Positions 55,304 through 63,841 of a stretch of DNA of 64,000 bases are shown piece by piece; position 1 is the stretch's first letter, and each line of letters opens with the position of its first letter. The stretch lies in assembly GCF_006151805.1 (NCBI RefSeq), contig NZ_VDDA01000002.1, positions 372,001 through 436,000 of the forward strand, in the 5' to 3' direction. Origin of the DNA: Methylobacterium terricola. Lineage in GTDB: Bacteria; Pseudomonadota; Alphaproteobacteria; Rhizobiales; Beijerinckiaceae. Position numbers and translations under genes: made by a program. Under the pieces are notes generated by a model. The model was not told the origin of the DNA, searched no databases, and was given only the letters and a program-made list of their open reading frames with translations.

Positions 55304-55513
55304 CTCCGTCCGGACCCCCGCTTCCTCCGCAGAGAGGTTGTATCACGGGCGATTCAATTGCGCTGCGCTCAGATCGGGTCGGATCCGGCGCCGCCCCGCA
55401 ATCTTGCACGGCAGGGTTAAACAACTATTGCGTGCATCAAGCGAGTTGTGAAACGGCAGATGGCCGCCATGCCGAGAAAATTCCGGCGCCCGGCCGGGAT
55501 GCCGGCGATCGGG

Positions 55514-55542
55514 CTTGCGCCCGATCCGGACCGTCGCTATAC
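55514..55542 (+). promoter_or_regulatory. Sigma-70 promoter of tRNA-Glu
   Basis: CTTGCG (55514-55519), 17-base spacer, CTATAC (55537-55542), close to the alphaproteobacterial consensus CTTGAC-N17-CTATAT and 21 bases before the tRNA. Confidence 0.75.
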
Positions 55543-55563
55543 AGCCGCCATCCCGCCGGGCCA

Positions 55564-55639
55564 GCTCCCATCGTCTAGCGGTCTAGGACGTCGCCCTCTC
55601 ACGGCGAAAACAGGGGTTCGAGTCCCCTTGGGAGCGCCA
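55564..55639 (+). tRNA. tRNA-Glu (CTC)
   Basis: Acceptor gctccca/tgggagc, anticodon stem tcgcc/ggcga around ctctcac (anticodon CTC, reads GAG), TPsiC ggttcgagtcc and encoded CCA are all present. Confidence 0.97.
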
Positions 55640-55829
55640 CCGGCCGGAATACCCCCAAACATCGCGAGCGTGATGATGGCCCTGCTTCGAGCGGGGTCCG
55701 CGATGTCGCGTCCGTCCCCTCCACCCGAGTCCCTTCCACCAAAGCGGTAGCGGCGTCCCAATCCCTCCACCAAGGGATACCCTGTTCGCCGCCGTCTCTT
55801 GCTGTCGTCGTGTGTAGCGGCCTGCTAAG

Positions 55830-55853
55830 CATCGGTCATACCAACAACCGATG
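55830..55853 (+). other. Hairpin in the leader of the deacetylase-like gene
   Basis: catcggt (55830-55836) pairs with accgatg (55847-55853) with a 10-base loop, ending 16 bases before the ATG at 55870. It could influence translation or mRNA stability, but no known riboswitch class is recognised. Confidence 0.35.
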
Positions 55854-55869
55854 TAAGACGAGAGACGCG

Positions 55870-58041
55870 ATGCGGCGGATGATCGTGCGCCTGCTGGTGG
55901 CGGGAGTCGTGTGTTCGTTGATTGCGGCATCGGCCGGTCTTTTGTTCGACCAAGTGTCGCCACGTGTCGCTGCCATGATGCCGCGCGACGGTGCGACGGA
56001 AGTCTATCCGGGACTGCCGATCGCGGTCGCCTTCTCGCGCGCGATGGCGCCGGAGACCATCAACCCGGCCGCCCTGGCGCTGCGGGAGGAGGGTGGCACC
56101 GCCCTGCCTGTCGCGGTCGCCTACGATGCGGCCAGCCTCTCGGCCCGGCTGACGCCGCTGGCGCCGCTGCGGCCCGGCGCGTCCTACCGGATCGCGGTCG
56201 GTCCCACGCCGGCCAGCACCCTGGGGCTCGGCCTCCGGGAGACCGCCGAGGGACGCTTCACCCTGGCGGCGGCGCCGGTGCGGCCGGACGCGCCCGCGGC
56301 GCCGGTCCTGGTCGCGGTCGGCGGCAAGAATCCCCTCGGCGCCTATTACGCCGAGATCCTGCGGGCCGAGGGCCTGAACCTGTTCGCGGTGGTGGCGCCG
56401 GAGGCGCTGACGCAGGAGCGCCTGGCCGCGGCCTCCCTGGTGCTGATGACCGAGGCGCCGGACGAACCCCTCGCCGCGCGGCTCGCCGCCTGGGTCGAAG
56501 AGGGCGGCAACCTGATCGCGATCCGGCCGCACGGTGCGTGGCTGCCGCTGTTCGGCCTCGCAGCGGCCGGCGAGGCCCAGAGCGGTGACCCCCTCGCCGA
56601 GCGTTACCTGCAGGCCGATGCCGAGGCGCCGGCCGCTCGCGGCATCGTCGGCGTGGCGATGCAGTTCCACGGGCCCGCCACCCGCTACGCCCTCGGGGAC
56701 GCCACCGCGCTCGCCCGCTTCTCGACCGGGACCGACACCCTGCCCTGGCCGGCGGTGTCGCTCCGTCGGGTGGGCCAGGGCCAGACGGCCGCCTTCGCCT
56801 TCGACCTCGCCACCTCGGTGGTCCGCCTGCGCCAGGGCAACCCCGCCTTCGTCGGCCAGGAGCGCGACGGCCTGCCGCCCCGGCGGCCGAACGATCTGTT
56901 CTTCCCGGATTACCTCGACCTCTCCCGGGTCGCGATCCCGCAGGCCGACGAGCAGCAGCGGCTCCTCGCCAACCTGATCGTGACGATGAGCGCCGGGCGC
57001 CTGCCGCTGCCGCGGGTCTGGTACCTGCCGGACGAGCGCCGCGCCGCCCTGATCATGGCGGGGGACGATCACGCCACCCGCTACGGGACCCTGAACGCCT
57101 ACAAGCGCCTCGTCGCCGAGAGCCCGCTCGACTGCAAGCCGGATTCCTGGGACTGCGCGCGAGCCACCTCCTACATCACGCCGGAGACCCGCCTGCCGGC
57201 GGAGCAGGCCCAGGCCTATGCGGCGCTCGGCTTCGAGACGGCGGCCCATGTCGATACCGGCTGCCGCGACGTCGACGCCGCCGTCCTCGGCCTGGCGCTG
57301 AGCCGGCAGGCCGGTGCGGTGGCGACGCGCCTCGGCCTCCCGCCGCAGACGACCCATCGCCTGCACTGCATCGCCTGGAACGGCTGGGCCGACACCGCCA
57401 AGATCGAGCGCGCCGCCGGCATCCGGCTCGATCTCGGCTACTATTACTGGCCCGGCTCGTGGATCCGGCGCCGGCCGGGCTTCATGACCGGCTCGGGCTT
57501 CCCGCAGCGCTTCGCCGATCTCGACGGCCGCGTCCTCGACATCTACCAGGCGGCCAGCCACCTGGTGAACGAGAACGGCATCGCGCAGCGCCGCGGCATC
57601 GAGGTCATGCTCGACCGGGCGCTCGGTCCCGAGCAGTTCTTCGGCGCCTTCGGCACCCATTACGACTACACCGACGGCTATTTCGACCATCTGGTGAGCG
57701 CGGCCCGCGAGCGCGGCGTCGCCCTGATCTCGGCGGCGCAGATGCTGCGCTGGCTCGACCGCCGCGAGGCGACCCGGTTCGAGGCCCTGGCCTGGAACGG
57801 CCACGACCTGACCTTCCGGGTCAGCCTCACGGACGGGCCGGAGCGGGTGACCGGGATGCTGCCGGTTTCGGCCCTGTCGCACCGCCTCGCGGCGATCACC
57901 CGCGGCGGCCAGCGGGTGCCGTTCCGGGTCGAGAGCATCAAGGGGCTCGACTACGCGATGTTCGACCTCGAGGCCGGGTCCTACGCCGTGCTCTACGACG
58001 AGAAGACCTCGGCGATGCCGCTCCCGGCGCGGCTCCGGTGA
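55870..58041 (+). CDS. Large exported multi-domain protein with deacetylase-like region
   Basis: The 723-residue protein begins with a membrane/signal segment (IVRLLVAGVVCSLIAASAGLLF) and an Ig-like module (PRDGATEVYPGLPIAVAFSRAM, like bacterial Ig_5 domains, about 30-140). A Rossmann-like segment follows (VLVAVGGKNPLGAYYAEILRAEGLNLF, about 155-345). The C-terminal half contains AALIMAGDDHATRYG, FETAAHVDTGC, WNGWADTAKIERAAGIRLDLGYYYWPGSW and FGTHYDYTDGYFD, reminiscent of NodB-type polysaccharide deacetylases with DDHAT and H-x-D elements. Catalysis is not certain because the canonical HxxxH motif is not obvious. It lies downstream of tRNA-Glu. Substrate unknown. Confidence 0.65.
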   Translation: MRRMIVRLLVAGVVCSLIAASAGLLFDQVSPRVAAMMPRDGATEVYPGLPIAVAFSRAMAPETINPAALALREEGGTALPVAVAYDAASLSARLTPLAPLRPGASYRIAVGPTPASTLGLGLRETAEGRFTLAAAPVRPDAPAAPVLVAVGGKNPLGAYYAEILRAEGLNLFAVVAPEALTQERLAAASLVLMTEAPDEPLAARLAAWVEEGGNLIAIRPHGAWLPLFGLAAAGEAQSGDPLAERYLQADAEAPAARGIVGVAMQFHGPATRYALGDATALARFSTGTDTLPWPAVSLRRVGQGQTAAFAFDLATSVVRLRQGNPAFVGQERDGLPPRRPNDLFFPDYLDLSRVAIPQADEQQRLLANLIVTMSAGRLPLPRVWYLPDERRAALIMAGDDHATRYGTLNAYKRLVAESPLDCKPDSWDCARATSYITPETRLPAEQAQAYAALGFETAAHVDTGCRDVDAAVLGLALSRQAGAVATRLGLPPQTTHRLHCIAWNGWADTAKIERAAGIRLDLGYYYWPGSWIRRRPGFMTGSGFPQRFADLDGRVLDIYQAASHLVNENGIAQRRGIEVMLDRALGPEQFFGAFGTHYDYTDGYFDHLVSAARERGVALISAAQMLRWLDRREATRFEALAWNGHDLTFRVSLTDGPERVTGMLPVSALSHRLAAITRGGQRVPFRVESIKGLDYAMFDLEAGSYAVLYDEKTSAMPLPARLR

Positions 58042-58132
58042 GGGCCGGACCGCTTGACGGCCGTCGCGCCGCGATGGGAAGCCTCGCGGCGCGGCATCGG
58101 ACATCCCGGCGCCGCTCCGGAGGAATCCCGCC

Positions 58133-58804
58133 TTGAACGCGCCTGCCCTCGCCGGCCTGATCGATCACACGCTCCTGCGGGCCGACGCCACGAGCGGCGA
58201 CGTGCGGCGCCTGTGCGAGGAGGCGCTGGTTCACCGCTTCAAGGCGGTCTGCGTCAACCCGGTCCATGTCGGGCTGGTGGCCCGGATCCTGGCCGGCAGC
58301 GCGGTCGCCACCTGCTCGGTCGTCGGCTTTCCCCTCGGGGCGGTCATGCCGGAGGACAAGGCCGCGGAGGCCGCCGGCGCGGTGCGCAGCGGCGCTGCCG
58401 AGATCGACATGGTGATCGCGCTCGGTGCCCTGAAGGAGGGCCGCACCGACGCGGTGCGGGCCGACATCGCGGCGGTGCGCGCCGCCTGCCGGGGGCAGGT
58501 GCTGAAGGTCATCATCGAGACCTGCCTGCTCGACGACGCGCAGAAGCGGCTCGCCTGCACCCTGGCGGTCGAGGCCGGGGCCGATTTCGTGAAGACCTCG
58601 ACCGGCTTCTCGACCGGCGGCGCCACGGTGCCGGATGTCGCGCTGATGCGCGCCACCGTCGGCGAGGCCGTCGGCGTCAAGGCGTCCGGCGGCGTGCGCA
58701 GCCTGGAGGTGGCCCGCGCCCTGGTGGAGGCCGGCGCGACGCGGCTCGGGACGAGTTCCGGCGTGGCCCTGGTGACGGCGGGGGTGGCGGGCGAGGGATA
58801 TTGA
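58133..58804 (+). CDS. deoC: Deoxyribose-phosphate aldolase
   Basis: DeoC cleaves 2-deoxyribose 5-phosphate to acetaldehyde and glyceraldehyde 3-phosphate. The 223-residue TIM barrel starts at TTG behind ccggagga. It shows [29 protein letters not shown], the Schiff-base lysine in [13 protein letters not shown] and [10 protein letters not shown], all diagnostic. It follows the deacetylase-like gene with a 91-base gap and no obvious functional link. Confidence 0.96.
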   Translation: MNAPALAGLIDHTLLRADATSGDVRRLCEEALVHRFKAVCVNPVHVGLVARILAGSAVATCSVVGFPLGAVMPEDKAAEAAGAVRSGAAEIDMVIALGALKEGRTDAVRADIAAVRAACRGQVLKVIIETCLLDDAQKRLACTLAVEAGADFVKTSTGFSTGGATVPDVALMRATVGEAVGVKASGGVRSLEVARALVEAGATRLGTSSGVALVTAGVAGEGY

Positions 58805-58863
58805 CGCCACGGCGCTCGCGACGCCGGACACGTCGCCGGTCGTCCCGACGCTCAAGGCCGTCC

Positions 58864-58892
58864 TCCCGGGGTCTACGGAGCGGCCCCAGGGA
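58864..58892. repeat. Possible degenerate REP-like palindrome
   Basis: tcccggggtctacggagcggccccaggga resembles the REP-like element elsewhere in the window but with several changes. It lies between the converging deoC and SDR genes. Confidence 0.35.
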
Positions 58893-58939
58893 TCACGGAG
58901 CGGGCGGCTGGACAGGCGCGACGCCGGGACGCCCGCGCC

Positions 58940-59794
58940 TCAGCCCTCCCCGGGACGGTACCGCTCCGGCCGCGTCCCATCCTCGTCGGTGAAGCCGTAA
59001 TCCCGCGCCAGATCGGCGACGTGCAGCACCCGGCCCGCCCGTGCCCCGACCTCCGGGTCACCTGCGAGCGCGGCGAGCGCCCGCCCCGCATAGAGCGGGC
59101 TCTCGCCCGCCTCCCCGGCCATGCCGGCCTCGATCACCCGCTCGGTCCGCACCAGGCCGGGCGCCAGCGCCAGCGCCGTGATCCCGTAGGGCGCGAGCTC
59201 CGCCGCCATGCCGAAGGCCAGGCGGTTGGTGGCGGATTTCGCCAGGTCGTAGAACAGGTCGCCGAGGTAATCCTCGGTGCCGAACGAGACCAGCGCCAGG
59301 AGGCCGCCCTTCGCCGAGACCATGGCGGGGGCGACGGCCCGGGCAAGCAGCAGGCCGGCGAGCGGCCCGGTCTCGAGGCCGTGGCGCAAGGGAGCGAGTC
59401 CGCGGCGCCAGAAGGCCGTGCCCCAGGCGGCGCCGTCGGGATAGCGCACGCCGTCATAGCCCTCGTTGCCGCCCCAGACGCTCGACACCGCGACGTCGAT
59501 CCGGCCGAAGCGGCGCAGCAGCCAATGCACCATCGCGTCGACCTCGACCTCGCGGGTATGGTCGCAGAGGTAGTGGTGGCCGCGCCCGCCCGCGAGGTCG
59601 ACCTCCCGGGCGGTGTCCTCCAGGGCTTCCGCGCGCTGGTCGGTGCGCGCGCCGGTCTCGCTGGAGCGGGCGGTGACCACCACGGTGGCCCCGGCCTCAG
59701 CCAAACCCCGGGCGATGCCGCGCCCGACCCCGCGCGAGGCGCCGGCGACGAGGCAGACCTTGCCCGAGAGGTCCGGGATGCCGGGCGGCCTCAC
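58940..59794 (-). CDS. Short-chain dehydrogenase/reductase
   Basis: The 284-residue SDR starts at GTG overlapping the upstream hydratase stop (GTGA). It has the NAD(P) motif CLVAGASRGVGRGIARGLA, a strand ending DVAVSSVWGG (N-x-G position), the catalytic Ser region LALVSFGTED and YDLAKSATNR (YxxxK). It resembles the DHRS1-like SDR subgroup (GGRGHHYLCDHTRE). It is the last gene of an acyl-CoA dehydrogenase, enoyl-CoA hydratase, SDR operon and probably oxidises a hydroxyacyl or alcohol intermediate; the substrate is unknown. Confidence 0.88.
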   Translation of the reverse strand: MRPPGIPDLSGKVCLVAGASRGVGRGIARGLAEAGATVVVTARSSETGARTDQRAEALEDTAREVDLAGGRGHHYLCDHTREVEVDAMVHWLLRRFGRIDVAVSSVWGGNEGYDGVRYPDGAAWGTAFWRRGLAPLRHGLETGPLAGLLLARAVAPAMVSAKGGLLALVSFGTEDYLGDLFYDLAKSATNRLAFGMAAELAPYGITALALAPGLVRTERVIEAGMAGEAGESPLYAGRALAALAGDPEVGARAGRVLHVADLARDYGFTDEDGTRPERYRPGEG

Positions 59795-60549
59795 CGCGCG
59801 CCGCGGGACAGGAAGCGCTGGAACGCGGCTTGCGCCTCGGGCGAGCGGAGCGCCGCGTCGAAGGCCGCGGCCTCGGCGTCCATGGCGGCGCTCACCGCCG
59901 CGTGGTCGCCACGGATCAGCCGGCGGGCGGCGGCGAGGGCCTGGCGGGGCTTGGCCGCGAGCTTCGCGCCCTGGGCCAGCGCATGCTCCAGGAGGCCGTC
60001 GGCCGGCACCACGGCGTTGGCGAGGCCGAGGCGGACCGCCTCGTCGGCCCCGAACGCCTCGCCGAGCAGCAGCAGCTCCGTTGCCTTCGGCAGCCCGACC
60101 CGGCGCGGCAGCAGGTAGCTCGATGCCGCCTCCGGCACGAGGCCGAGATCGACGAAGGGCATCCGGAAGGTCGCGGCGGGGGCGACGTAGACGAGGTCGC
60201 AATGCAGGGTCAGGGTGGTGCCGACCCCGACCGCGAGCCCGTCCACCGCCGCCACCATCGGGGTGCGGGTCACGGCGAGCTGGCGGATGAAGCGCAGGGA
60301 CGGCGCGTCGCCGAAGGAGCGCTCGGCCCGGGAGACGAAATCCGCGATGTCGTTCCCGGCGGTGAACACGCCCTCGGTCCCGGCGAAGACGACGGCGCCG
60401 ACGCCCGACGCGTCCCGATCGGCGCCCTCCAGCGCCTCGCGCATGGCGTCGTACATCGCGCCCGTGAGGGCGTTCTTCTTCTCGGGGCGGGCGAGCCGCA
60501 CGAGGCGGACGCCGCCGGGCTCGTCGGTGATGCGGACGTGATCGGTCAT
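59791..60549 (-). CDS. Enoyl-CoA hydratase/isomerase family protein
   Basis: The 252-residue crotonase-fold protein shows RLARPEKKNALTGAMYDAMREAL, the oxyanion-hole segments FTAGNDIADF and AAVDGLAVGVGTTLTLHCDLVY, and FVDLGLVPEAASSYLLPRRVG. The catalytic Glu expected in hydratases is replaced or shifted in this last segment (VPEAAS retains a Glu), so hydratase or isomerase activity is possible. The ATG at 60549 was chosen over a GTG at 60558. Middle gene of the beta-oxidation-like operon. Confidence 0.9.
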   Translation of the reverse strand: MTDHVRITDEPGGVRLVRLARPEKKNALTGAMYDAMREALEGADRDASGVGAVVFAGTEGVFTAGNDIADFVSRAERSFGDAPSLRFIRQLAVTRTPMVAAVDGLAVGVGTTLTLHCDLVYVAPAATFRMPFVDLGLVPEAASSYLLPRRVGLPKATELLLLGEAFGADEAVRLGLANAVVPADGLLEHALAQGAKLAAKPRQALAAARRLIRGDHAAVSAAMDAEAAAFDAALRSPEAQAAFQRFLSRGAR

Positions 60550-60617
60550 GGGGCTCACTCAGTATCGGTTCGAGCGGCAGCGTTCTGCCAGATCAACGAC
60601 ATGCCACCCGCGGCGGC

Positions 60618-60648
60618 GTCCCGGGCTCCGCTGCGCGGCCCCGGGACG
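60618..60648. repeat. REP-like palindrome
   Basis: gtcccgggctccgctgcgcggccccgggac matches the core of the elements at 1545-1575 and 42831-42862. A single copy lies between the hydratase and acyl-CoA dehydrogenase genes. Confidence 0.6.
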
Positions 60649-60718
60649 ACGCGGAGGATGTGAGGGGCGGATCAGTCGAAGTTCGGACGGGAGTGAAACG
60701 CTCCCCTGCCCGATCCCC

Positions 60719-62488
60719 TCACCCCGCCAGCGCCAGCGCCCCGTCCTGCAGGAAGCCGCCGCCGCCGGTCACGGTCTCCTCCAGCCCGCGAGAGGCGGTC
60801 GCCAGGTTCTCGGCGAAGAACCGGGCGAGGGCGATCCGGGCTGGGTGGGCCGGGTCGGTCGCGCCCGCCGCCACCGCGGCGTGGGCGGCGAGGGCGGCCT
60901 GTGCCAGGCAGGCGCCGCCCTGGGCGAGGCCGAACAGGCGCAGATACGGGGTGGCGCCGGCCAAGGCCTCCTCGGGCCGGTTCGAGCCGAGAGCCTTCAG
61001 GAGATGGCTCGTCGCCCGGTCGAGCGCCTCGATCGTCTCCCGCAGGCGCGGGGCGGTGTGGCCGAAGGCGGGGCCGCCCTCCTTCAGCACCCGCTCGGCG
61101 ACGAGGCGTAGCGCGCCGATCTGGCCGCGCACCACCGCCCCGTTCTCCAGCGGCAGCTTGCGGGTGACGAGGTCGATCGCCTGGATGCCGTTGGTGCCCT
61201 CGTAGATCGCCGCGATGCGGGCGTCGCGCAGGTGCTGGGCGGCGCCGGTCTCCTCGACGAAGCCCATGCCGCCATGGACCTGGATGCCGAGCGACGCGAC
61301 CTCGATTCCGATATCGGTCGAGAACGCCTTCGCCACCGGGGTCAGCAGCGAGGCGCGGGCTTGCGCGGCCTTGCGCGCCGCCTCGTCCGGGGCCCGGTGG
61401 GCGCGGTCGATCGCCTCCGCGGTCAGGTAGCAGATGCCGCGGGAGGCGCCCGTCAGCGCCTTCATGGTCAGCAGCATCCGCTGCACGTCGGGATGCTCGA
61501 TGATCGCGCTCGCGCCATCCGCGGCGGCCCCCGCCCGGCCCTGGCGGCGGTCGCGGGCGTAGGACAGCGCCTGCTGATAGGCCCGCTCGGCGATCGCGAC
61601 ACCCTGGAGGCCGACGCCGAGCCGGGCGTTGTTCATCATCGTGAACATGCAGGCGAGGCCCCGGTTGGCCTCGCCGACGAGCCAGCCGGTGGCGCCGTCA
61701 TACACCATGGTGCAGGTCGGCGAGCCGTGGATGCCGAGCTTGTGCTCGATGCCGGCGCAGGTCAGCGCGTTGCGGGTGCCGTCCGGCAGCACCTTCGGCA
61801 CCAGGAACAGCGAGATGCCGCGGGTGCCGGCCGGCGCGTCGGGGAGCCGCGCGAGCACCAGATGCACGATGTTGTCGGTCAGGTCGTGCTCGCCCCAGGT
61901 GATGTAGATCTTCTCGCCCGAGATCCGGTAGGAGCCGTCGCCGGCGGGCTCGGCCCGGGTGCGCATCACCGAGAGGTCCGAGCCGGCCTGCGGCTCGGTG
62001 AGGTTCATGGTGGCGGTCCACTCGCCCGAGACCAGCTTCTCGAGGTAGCGGGCGCGCAGCTCCTCGCTGCCGTGGCGGCTCAGCGCCTCGACGCCGCCGG
62101 CGGTGAGCAGCGGCCCGAGGCCGAAGGCCATCGCGGCGGAGTTCCACATCTCGATGCAGGCGGCGTTGAGCAGGATCGGCAGGCCCTGGCCGCCATACTC
62201 GACCGGGCCCGGCAGGGCGTTCCAGCCGCCCTCGGTCCAGGCGCGGTAGGCCTCGCGGTAGCCCGGCGGCATCGTCACCACCCCGTCCTTGAGCGGGGTG
62301 CCGTGCCGGTCGCCCACCTTGTTCAGGGGCGCCACCACGTCGTTGGCGAAGCGCCCGGCCTCGTCCAGGATGGTGTCGACGAGGTCGTCCGAGAGGTCGC
62401 CGTGCAGGCCCTCCGCGATGGCGCGGTCGAGCCCGGCGACGTGGCGGAGGGTGAAGGCCATCTCGGCCACGGGCGCGCGATAGGTCAT
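60719..62488 (-). CDS. Acyl-CoA dehydrogenase (DmdC-like large type)
   Basis: The 589-residue flavoenzyme belongs to the long acyl-CoA dehydrogenase subgroup that includes DmdC (methylmercaptopropionyl-CoA dehydrogenase). It has an N-terminal helical extension, MNLTEPQAGSDLSVMRTRAE (FAD and substrate loop), GIEHKLGIHGSPTC, QVHGGMGFVEETGAAQHLRDARIAAIYEGTNGIQAIDL and an extra C-terminal helical domain. The ribosome site ggagaac precedes ATG. It is first in an operon with a hydratase and an SDR, suggesting breakdown of a specific carboxylic acid; DMSP catabolism is possible but not shown. Confidence 0.92.
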   Translation of the reverse strand: MTYRAPVAEMAFTLRHVAGLDRAIAEGLHGDLSDDLVDTILDEAGRFANDVVAPLNKVGDRHGTPLKDGVVTMPPGYREAYRAWTEGGWNALPGPVEYGGQGLPILLNAACIEMWNSAAMAFGLGPLLTAGGVEALSRHGSEELRARYLEKLVSGEWTATMNLTEPQAGSDLSVMRTRAEPAGDGSYRISGEKIYITWGEHDLTDNIVHLVLARLPDAPAGTRGISLFLVPKVLPDGTRNALTCAGIEHKLGIHGSPTCTMVYDGATGWLVGEANRGLACMFTMMNNARLGVGLQGVAIAERAYQQALSYARDRRQGRAGAAADGASAIIEHPDVQRMLLTMKALTGASRGICYLTAEAIDRAHRAPDEAARKAAQARASLLTPVAKAFSTDIGIEVASLGIQVHGGMGFVEETGAAQHLRDARIAAIYEGTNGIQAIDLVTRKLPLENGAVVRGQIGALRLVAERVLKEGGPAFGHTAPRLRETIEALDRATSHLLKALGSNRPEEALAGATPYLRLFGLAQGGACLAQAALAAHAAVAAGATDPAHPARIALARFFAENLATASRGLEETVTGGGGFLQDGALALAG

Positions 62489-62644
62489 CGAGTTCTCCTC
62501 CCGGGAGAGCGGGGCGGTTTCGCCGGCGGGCCCGCTGCTCGGGTCCTGGGAGCCACCCTTTGGATTTGACGTGCGGCCGCCGCCGACGCTACGGCCGGCG
62601 GCATGGTGACGGATAGTTTAGACGTGAACGATGATCGCGGGTCA

Positions 62645-63616
62645 ATGCCGACCCGGCGCCTCGCCGCCGATGCCGCGGGCGTCGCGGAGGCCGGCGCCCT
62701 GCTGCGCGCGGGACAGCTGGTCGCGATCCCGACCGAGACCGTCTACGGGCTCGGCGCCGACGCCGGCAGCGCCACGGCGGTGGCGGGCATCTACGCCGCC
62801 AAGGAGCGGCCGCGCTTCAACCCGCTGATCGCCCACCTGCCCGATCTCGCCGCGGCGCGGCGGGAGGGGGTGTTCGGTGCGGATGCCGCGAGGCTGGCGG
62901 AGGCGTTCTGGCCCGGCCCCCTCACCCTGGTGGTGCCGGTCGCCGCTGGCGGGCGGGTCTGCGACCTCGCCCGGGCCGGGCTGCCGAGCGTCGCGCTCCG
63001 GGTTCCGGGGAGCCGGCTCGCCCGCGATGTGCTCGCGGCGGCGGGCTGCCCGGTGGCGGCGCCCTCGGCCAACCGCTCGGGCCGGGTGAGCCCGACCGAT
63101 GCCGACCACGTCCTCGGCGACCTCGACGGGCGGATCGCGGCCCTGCTCGACGGCGGGCCGTGCCCGGTCGGGGTCGAGTCGACCATCGTCGCCTGCCTCG
63201 ACGGTCCGCCGCTGCTGCTGCGGCCGGGCGGCGTCTCGCGGGAGGCGATCGAGGCGGTCTTGGGCCGGAGGCTGGCGCTGCCGGTCGCGCCGGTCGGGGC
63301 GGCGCCGATCGCCCCCGGGCTGCTCGCCTCGCACTACGCGCCCCGCGCCGCGGTGCGGCTCGACGCCACCGCGGTACGGCCCGGCGAGGCGGTCCTGCTG
63401 TTCGGCCCGATCCGGCCGGACGGGCTCGACGCGGCGTCCGCGTCCCTGAACCTCAGTCCGGCCGGCGATCTCGCCGAGGCGGCGGCGCATCTCTTCGCCT
63501 ATCTGCGCCGGCTCGACGCGAGCGGCGCCGCGACGATCGCGGTGGCGCCGATTCCGGAGACCGGCCTCGGCGAGGCGATCCGCGACCGGCTCGCGCGGGC
63601 GGCGGCGCCGCGGTGA
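62645..63616 (+). CDS. L-threonylcarbamoyladenylate synthase (Sua5/YwlC type)
   Basis: This enzyme makes threonylcarbamoyl-AMP from threonine, bicarbonate and ATP for the tRNA t6A modification completed by TsaD. The 323-residue protein has the YrdC-fold motifs IPTETVYGLGADA, YAAKERPRFNPLIAHL, FWPGPLTLVVP, AAPSANRSGRVSPT and VGVESTIV, plus the C-terminal Sua5 domain (HYAPRA...). The ATG at 62645 (MPTRRLAADAAG) fits the family; an upstream ATG at 62603 is an alternative. Confidence 0.93.
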   Translation: MPTRRLAADAAGVAEAGALLRAGQLVAIPTETVYGLGADAGSATAVAGIYAAKERPRFNPLIAHLPDLAAARREGVFGADAARLAEAFWPGPLTLVVPVAAGGRVCDLARAGLPSVALRVPGSRLARDVLAAAGCPVAAPSANRSGRVSPTDADHVLGDLDGRIAALLDGGPCPVGVESTIVACLDGPPLLLRPGGVSREAIEAVLGRRLALPVAPVGAAPIAPGLLASHYAPRAAVRLDATAVRPGEAVLLFGPIRPDGLDAASASLNLSPAGDLAEAAAHLFAYLRRLDASGAATIAVAPIPETGLGEAIRDRLARAAAPR

Positions 63617-63711
63617 CGGCTCGCTCGGGCGCTCCTCGCCGATCGTGACGCCGGCGGGATCACCGCCTCCGGATCGATCGGAGCCGGCCCCGATTTTTTT
63701 GCGGAACCCGC

Positions 63712-63737
63712 GGAACCGATCCCGCACCGCCCGCGTT
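63712..63737 (+). promoter_or_regulatory. EcfG-type general stress promoter of a candidate sRNA
   Basis: GGAAC (63712-63716) and CGTT (63734-63737) are 17 bases apart, an exact EcfG-type promoter. A second GGAAC (63703-63707) lies just upstream with non-canonical spacing. There is no coding start before the terminator at 63788-63810. Confidence 0.65.
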
Positions 63738-63743
63738 GGTAGG

Positions 63744-63812
63744 GTCTAGAAGGTCACCTAAGCCCCCATCGACCTTCCGCCTCAGAGGCCCGGATTCGTC
63801 CGGGCTTTTTCT
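63744..63812 (+). ncRNA. Candidate stress-induced two-hairpin sRNA
   Basis: From a start near 63744 the RNA would be about 68 bases. It has a hairpin gaaggtc/gaccttc (63749-63777) with a 15-base loop acctaagcccccatc, then a stable terminator hairpin gcccgga-ttcg-tccgggc followed by five Us (63788-63810). No open frame with a start and ribosome site fits. The promoter is EcfG-like. It lies between the converging tsaC-type and wrbA genes. No known family was recognised from memory. Confidence 0.6.
63788..63810 (+). terminator. Rho-independent terminator (3' end of candidate sRNA)
   Basis: Seven-base-pair stem gcccgga/tccgggc (63788-63794, 63799-63805) with ttcg tetraloop and a ttttt tail, a strong intrinsic terminator. 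Confidence 0.9.
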
Positions 63813-63841
63813 TTGGCGGAGGCCGGGGAGGCAGGGGGGCG

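Noticed and set aside
55564..55869. tRNA-Glu as the edge of a genomic island carrying the deacetylase-like gene
   Set aside because: No direct repeat of the tRNA 3' end and no mobility gene was seen; base composition of the downstream genes matches the rest.
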